The position numbers and the translations under genes are program-made. The notes under the pieces are model-generated. The model saw only the letters and a list, made by a program, of their open reading frames with translations, did no database searches and was not told where the DNA came from. A DNA stretch of 64,000 bases, taken from positions 310,001-374,000 of the forward strand of contig NZ_UYJA01000005.1 in assembly GCF_900618535.1 (NCBI RefSeq), read 5' to 3'. This DNA is from Pseudomonas bubulae. Lineage in GTDB: Bacteria > Pseudomonadota > Gammaproteobacteria > Pseudomonadales > Pseudomonadaceae. This document shows positions 60,920 to 64,000 of this stretch, one piece after another. Positions within the stretch are counted from its first letter, which is position 1. Each line of letters starts with the position of its first letter.

Positions 60920-61498
60920 TCAGACCGCGCTCAACTCAATCACGCAACACAGCCCGGTTAGCGTGATTTCCAGCAACTCGCGATTGCCGCTTAGTTGCAG
61001 GCAGTCGTAGCGGCCCAGGTGTTCATGGCAGGTGTTACCCAGGCCAACATGCACCTGCTCGCCCGCACTGAACACCAATACGGTCTGCGCCGAACTGAAC
61101 AGGCGTTGCGGGACGGTTGCATCCAGCCATTGCAGACGTGCTGCGTAGCGCTGCGGGGCGTAGATCAGGTTGAAGTCACGGATCGGCCCATCAATCAGGG
61201 TGCAGGAGACGGTGCTTTCACCCTTGAACGCATATGCATCAAAGGGTAACAGTGCCCGCGTGCTCGCCCCGTCAACTTGCAAGTTCATGCCCGCGCCTTG
61301 CAGCACGCTGATAATCCGCTGATAACCCTCAAAACGCGAAAAGCCACCTGATTCGCCAATATCGGCAATCGACAGGCGCCAGCCAAAACCGACAAGGCCT
61401 TCACCTGCGTCACGGGTGATTTCTTCAGTGCTGCCGCCGCCGTTTTTCCACGGCATGCGTGGATAATCGACGGCACGTAAAACAACGGGCTGGCTCAT
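60920..61498 (-). CDS. hutD: HutD family protein
   Basis: This 192-residue protein has a bicupin-like fold typical of HutD: MPWKNGGGSTEEI at about 15-28 and SIADIGESGGFSRFEGYQRII are signatures. Work in P. fluorescens indicates that HutD limits hut operon activity, perhaps by sensing a pathway intermediate, but the mechanism is unsettled. The start overlaps the hutC stop by 4 nt (ATGA). Confidence 0.92.
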   Translation of the reverse strand: MSQPVVLRAVDYPRMPWKNGGGSTEEITRDAGEGLVGFGWRLSIADIGESGGFSRFEGYQRIISVLQGAGMNLQVDGASTRALLPFDAYAFKGESTVSCTLIDGPIRDFNLIYAPQRYAARLQWLDATVPQRLFSSAQTVLVFSAGEQVHVGLGNTCHEHLGRYDCLQLSGNRELLEITLTGLCCVIELSAV

Positions 61499-62244
61499 TT
61501 ATTGAAGCGTCCTTCAAGACGATGACGGGAACCGGGGTGGATCAGCCGGGCGGCGGTCACAGGCTGACGGCCCGACCAGGTGCGGCGGCGAATCAGCAGG
61601 CACGGCTCGCCTGGCTCGATTTGCAGCAACTTGCACTCTTTGGGGTCAGCCAGAATCGCTTCGACCACATGCTCGCCTTCGGTCAGCGGAGCGACCTGAG
61701 ACAAATAGGCATACGGTGTTTGCAGGGTGAAATCCTGCTTGAGGTAGTCCGGCGCCACCTGTGCATTCACGAAACGGTCTTCAATTTGCACGGCAATCCC
61801 GTTTTCGTAATGCACGATCAGGGAATGAAAGACCTTTTGCCCTTCACGCATATCGAGCACGGCGGCGCGTTCCGAGCCGGCCATTTCTTCACCCAGGCTG
61901 ATGACCTTGCAGGTGTGAGTGTGCCCGCGGGCAGCAATTTCATCAGCGATGTTGTTGACTTCAAACAGCGCGGACTGTGTCTTGGGCTCGGCCACAAAAG
62001 TACCGACACCCTGCATGCGCACCAGCAAGCCGTCGGCGGTCATTTCACGCAGCGCACGGTTGATGGTCATGCGGCTGAAACCCAACTGGGTCACCAGTTC
62101 GCTTTCAGATGGCACACGGTAATGCGGCGGCCAGTTTCCACTCTGGATCTGTTGAGTGATCATTTGCTTTACGCGGGCGTAAAGCGGGGCCGGGCTGTCG
62201 CCCATGTGGGCGGCCAGCGGGGACACGACAGGCGGAGTCGACAC
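61495..62244 (-). CDS. hutC: Histidine utilisation repressor HutC (GntR family)
   Basis: A 249-residue regulator with an N-terminal winged helix (about 20-87: LYARVKQMITQQIQSGNWPP, then RMTINRALREMTADGLLVRM) and a C-terminal UTRA ligand domain that binds urocanate. The frame is open to 62505, but GTG 62244 with AAGGA 6 nt upstream gives the normal protein start (MSTPPVVSPL); the upstream part is only the leader and the antisense of hutF. It is divergent from hutF, with a TGTATATACA site between them. Confidence 0.94.
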   Translation of the reverse strand: MSTPPVVSPLAAHMGDSPAPLYARVKQMITQQIQSGNWPPHYRVPSESELVTQLGFSRMTINRALREMTADGLLVRMQGVGTFVAEPKTQSALFEVNNIADEIAARGHTHTCKVISLGEEMAGSERAAVLDMREGQKVFHSLIVHYENGIAVQIEDRFVNAQVAPDYLKQDFTLQTPYAYLSQVAPLTEGEHVVEAILADPKECKLLQIEPGEPCLLIRRRTWSGRQPVTAARLIHPGSRHRLEGRFNK

Positions 62245-62286
62245 AGGCAATCCTTGTTCATGAGTAAAGGGCGTAGCTTGCCGGAG

Positions 62287-62315
62287 TTTACCGGGCAGGC
62301 AAACATCTGTATATG
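62287..62315 (+). promoter_or_regulatory. Candidate sigma-70 promoter of hutF
   Basis: TTTACC, 17 nt, TATATG; the -10 box overlaps the HutC palindrome at 62314-62323. About 35 nt upstream of the hutF ATG. Confidence 0.5.
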
Positions 62316-62323
62316 TATATACA
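62314..62323. promoter_or_regulatory. HutC operator in the hutF/hutC divergent region
   Basis: TGTATATACA, a perfect palindrome of the TGTA-N2-TACA form like the site at hutU. Its position allows repression of hutF and autoregulation of hutC-hutD. Confidence 0.75.
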
Positions 62324-62350
62324 AATAACAAGCTTTGGGGTACCGAACCG

Positions 62351-63715
62351 ATGTCTGTCTTCTTTGCCGAGCGCGCCCTGCTACCGACTGGCTGGTCTGC
62401 CAATGTCCGAATCGAGGTGGGTGCCGATGGTTGCCTGACACAAATTACAGCCAATGCCGACGCGCACGGGGCAGAACGTTTGAGCGGCCCGCTGTTGCCG
62501 GGCATGCCGAACCTGCACTCTCACGCGTTCCAGCGGGCCATGGCCGGTTTGGCCGAAGTGGCGGGCAACCCCAATGACAGCTTCTGGACGTGGCGCGACT
62601 TGATGTATCGGCTCGTCGGAAAAATCAGCCCTGAACAACTCGGCGTCATTGCCCGTCAGTTGTACATCGAGATGCTCAAGGCCGGTTACACCTCGGTGGC
62701 GGAATTCCATTATGTCCATCACGATCTGTCAGGGCAGCCCTATACCAACCCGGCTGAGCTGGCACTGCGAATTAGCGAAGCTGCACGCTCCACCGGCATT
62801 GGCCTGACGTTGCTGCCGGTACTTTATAGCCACTCGGGTTTTGGCGGTCAGACACCCAACGACGGTCAGCGGCGCTTTATCAACAGCACCGAGCAATACC
62901 TCAAATTGCAGCAACAGCTCAAGCCGCTACTGGCGCAACAGCCAGCGCAGACCCTGGGGCTGTGTTTTCACTCGTTACGCGCCGTTACTCCCGGGCAAAT
63001 AAACGCAGTGCTGGGCGCCAGCGACACAACCTGCCCGGTGCATATCCATATTGCCGAGCAACAAAAGGAAGTCGACGACTGCCTGAGCTGGAGCGGCAAG
63101 CGTCCGATCCAGTGGCTATATGACAATGTCGAAGTCGATTCGCGCTGGTGCCTGGTGCATGCCACCCACGCCAACGCAGACGAAGTTCAACTGATGGCGC
63201 AGAGCAAGGCCGTCGCCGGATTGTGCCTGACCACTGAAGCCAATCTGGGTGACGGTATTTTCCCGGCGGTGGATTACCTCGCTCAAGGCGGGCGCATGGG
63301 CATCGGTTCGGACAGCCATGTGTCACTGAGCGTGGTCGAGGAACTGCGCTGGCTGGAGTACGGCCAACGTTTGCGCGACCAACGCCGCAACCGGATGTAT
63401 CGCAGTGATCAGCCGATGGTCGGGCGTACGCTGTACGACGCCGCCCTGGCGGGTGGTGCACAAGCGATGGGGCAACCACTCGCTGGCTTGGCCGTTGGTC
63501 AACGCGCCGACTGGCTGGTGCTTGACGGCAACGACCCGTACCTGGCCACCGCACAGGACGACGCCATTTTAAACCGCTGGTTGTTTGCCGGCGGCGACCG
63601 CCAGATACGCAACGTGATGGTTAACGGCCAATGGGTAGTTCGCGACGGGCATCATGCCGATGAAGAGGCCAGCTGCCGCGACTTCACCCGTGTGCTACGC
63701 GAGTTGTTGGGGTAG
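62351..63715 (+). CDS. hutF: Formimidoylglutamate deiminase
   Basis: A 454-residue amidohydrolase converting formiminoglutamate to formylglutamate and ammonia. MPNLHSHAFQRAMAG is the metal-binding site at about 52-66, HIHIAEQQKEVDDC carries further metal or catalytic histidines and glutamate, and GIGSDSHVSLSVVEELRWLEYGQRL is the C-terminal family motif. Length is normal. Product feeds HutG. Confidence 0.95.
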   Translation: MSVFFAERALLPTGWSANVRIEVGADGCLTQITANADAHGAERLSGPLLPGMPNLHSHAFQRAMAGLAEVAGNPNDSFWTWRDLMYRLVGKISPEQLGVIARQLYIEMLKAGYTSVAEFHYVHHDLSGQPYTNPAELALRISEAARSTGIGLTLLPVLYSHSGFGGQTPNDGQRRFINSTEQYLKLQQQLKPLLAQQPAQTLGLCFHSLRAVTPGQINAVLGASDTTCPVHIHIAEQQKEVDDCLSWSGKRPIQWLYDNVEVDSRWCLVHATHANADEVQLMAQSKAVAGLCLTTEANLGDGIFPAVDYLAQGGRMGIGSDSHVSLSVVEELRWLEYGQRLRDQRRNRMYRSDQPMVGRTLYDAALAGGAQAMGQPLAGLAVGQRADWLVLDGNDPYLATAQDDAILNRWLFAGGDRQIRNVMVNGQWVVRDGHHADEEASCRDFTRVLRELLG

Positions 63716-63728
63716 GTGCATAACACCT

Positions 63729-63815
63729 TGTGGGAGCGGGCTTGCTCGCGATGGCTACGACGCGGTCTATCTGTCAAACCACGGCGATCCAATCGCGAGC
63801 AAGCCCGCTCCCACA
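63729..63815. repeat. REPIN downstream of hutF
   Basis: TGTGGGAGCGGGCTTGCTCG with inverted partner ending GCCCGCTCCCACA, located between the convergent hutF and the gene at the window end. Confidence 0.87.
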
Positions 63816-63834
63816 ACACCCACAGGTAGTTGGA

Positions 63835-64000
63835 TTACAGACCGTTCAGATGCTTCGCAGCCCAATCGCGAACCTCGGCATAGGGATAATTTTCCAACGC
63901 TGCAAACCCCGGAATGGCCCGCGCTTTCATCTTGGTGAACATCGGCACACTGATCCCGCATAAAAACCGGGTCAGGCGTTCTGCCGGGGGATAACTTCCT
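63835..64000 (-). CDS. C-terminal fragment of an unidentified protein (possibly a RecQ-type helicase)
   Basis: The frame enters from the window edge and stops with TAA at 63837-63835, giving 55 residues: GSYPPAERLTRFLCGISVP, then a segment containing FTKMKARAIPGF and ending in VRDWAAKHLNGL. It reads as a real C-terminus (normal codon use, no competing frame). The RLTRFLCG pattern recalls the extreme C-terminus of some RecQ-family helicases, but I am not certain. The gene is convergent with hutF, separated by a REPIN. Confidence 0.6.
   Translation of the reverse strand, partial: GSYPPAERLTRFLCGISVPMFTKMKARAIPGFAALENYPYAEVRDWAAKHLNGL

Noticed and set aside
62245..62505. N-terminal extension of HutC
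   Set aside because: It would run through the HutC operator and the start of hutF; GTG 62244 has a proper ribosome site.
4627..63815. Repeated GTGGGAGCGGG units as a possible CRISPR array
   Set aside because: Copies are scattered tens of kb apart in inverted pairs, not regularly spaced direct repeats, and there are no cas genes.

Overview
The window is a chromosomal segment of a non-aeruginosa Pseudomonas (fluorescens/putida/fragi-type). This rests on gene order: hemE-gltDB-damX-aroBK-pilQPONM-ponA-maeB-rpmE-priA-argS-ftsN-hslVU-pha-ubiEJB-hisIE-tatABC-rsmE-mcp-ABC transporter-opgGH-dtd-pip-hut. As I recall, this matches P. aeruginosa PAO1 at about PA5034-PA5106 with some blocks lost or gained. 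It also rests on many REP/REPIN hairpins of the GTGGGAGCGGGCTTGCTCG type. No rRNA, tRNA, CRISPR array or intact insertion sequence was seen.

Layout. 1-2771 (minus): start of a type II secretion cluster, gspC-gspD-gspE, with gspE cut by the window edge. 2772-3425: AT-rich gene-free stretch. 3426-13638 (minus): hemE, gltD/gltB, a DamX-like ATPase/SPOR protein, aroB. 13769-18308 (minus): aroK and the type IV pilus alignment genes pilM-N-O-P-Q; pilQ is frameshifted in a G8 tract. 18511-20937 (plus): ponA (PBP1A). 20996-23026 (minus): a lone lipase resembling type VI secretion effectors, placed between ponA and maeB. 23273-25784 (minus): maeB, a secreted SNase-type nuclease, rpmE. 25999-33504 (plus): priA, argS, an FtsN-like SPOR protein, hslV, hslU, a DUF971 gene. 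33522-34756: a long inverted repeat and the minus-strand genes phaF and a PHA-granule-region gene; the polymerase, depolymerase and regulator genes expected here are absent. 34863-44663 (plus): ubiE-ubiJ-ubiB, hisI-hisE, tatABC, rsmE, and two tandem chemoreceptors. 44725-53480 (minus): a polar amino-acid ABC transporter, opgG-opgH, pip-dtd. 53701-63715: complete histidine utilisation locus (hutG, hutI, permease, hutH, hutU, hutD, hutC on minus; hutF on plus). 63835-64000: 3' end of a further minus-strand gene.

How it fits together. The hut locus is a full five-step route from histidine to glutamate and formate. HutC represses it: the hutU promoter shows a sigma-54 -24/-12 element directly followed by a perfect HutC palindrome, and a second palindrome lies in the hutF/hutC divergent promoter. 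gltBD recycles ammonia and glutamate. Envelope functions dominate the rest: ponA, DamX/FtsN SPOR proteins, OPG synthesis, Tat export, type IV pili and type II secretion.

The observations most worth following are: the poly-G tracts in pilN, pilP and pilQ, with pilQ currently out of frame; the lipase lacking an obvious immunity gene; the missing pha biosynthesis genes, with a 151-bp inverted repeat filling the junction and supplying the phaF stop codon; a tandem chemoreceptor pair whose second member lacks about 117 residues of sensor domain; and the regulatory layout of hutU.
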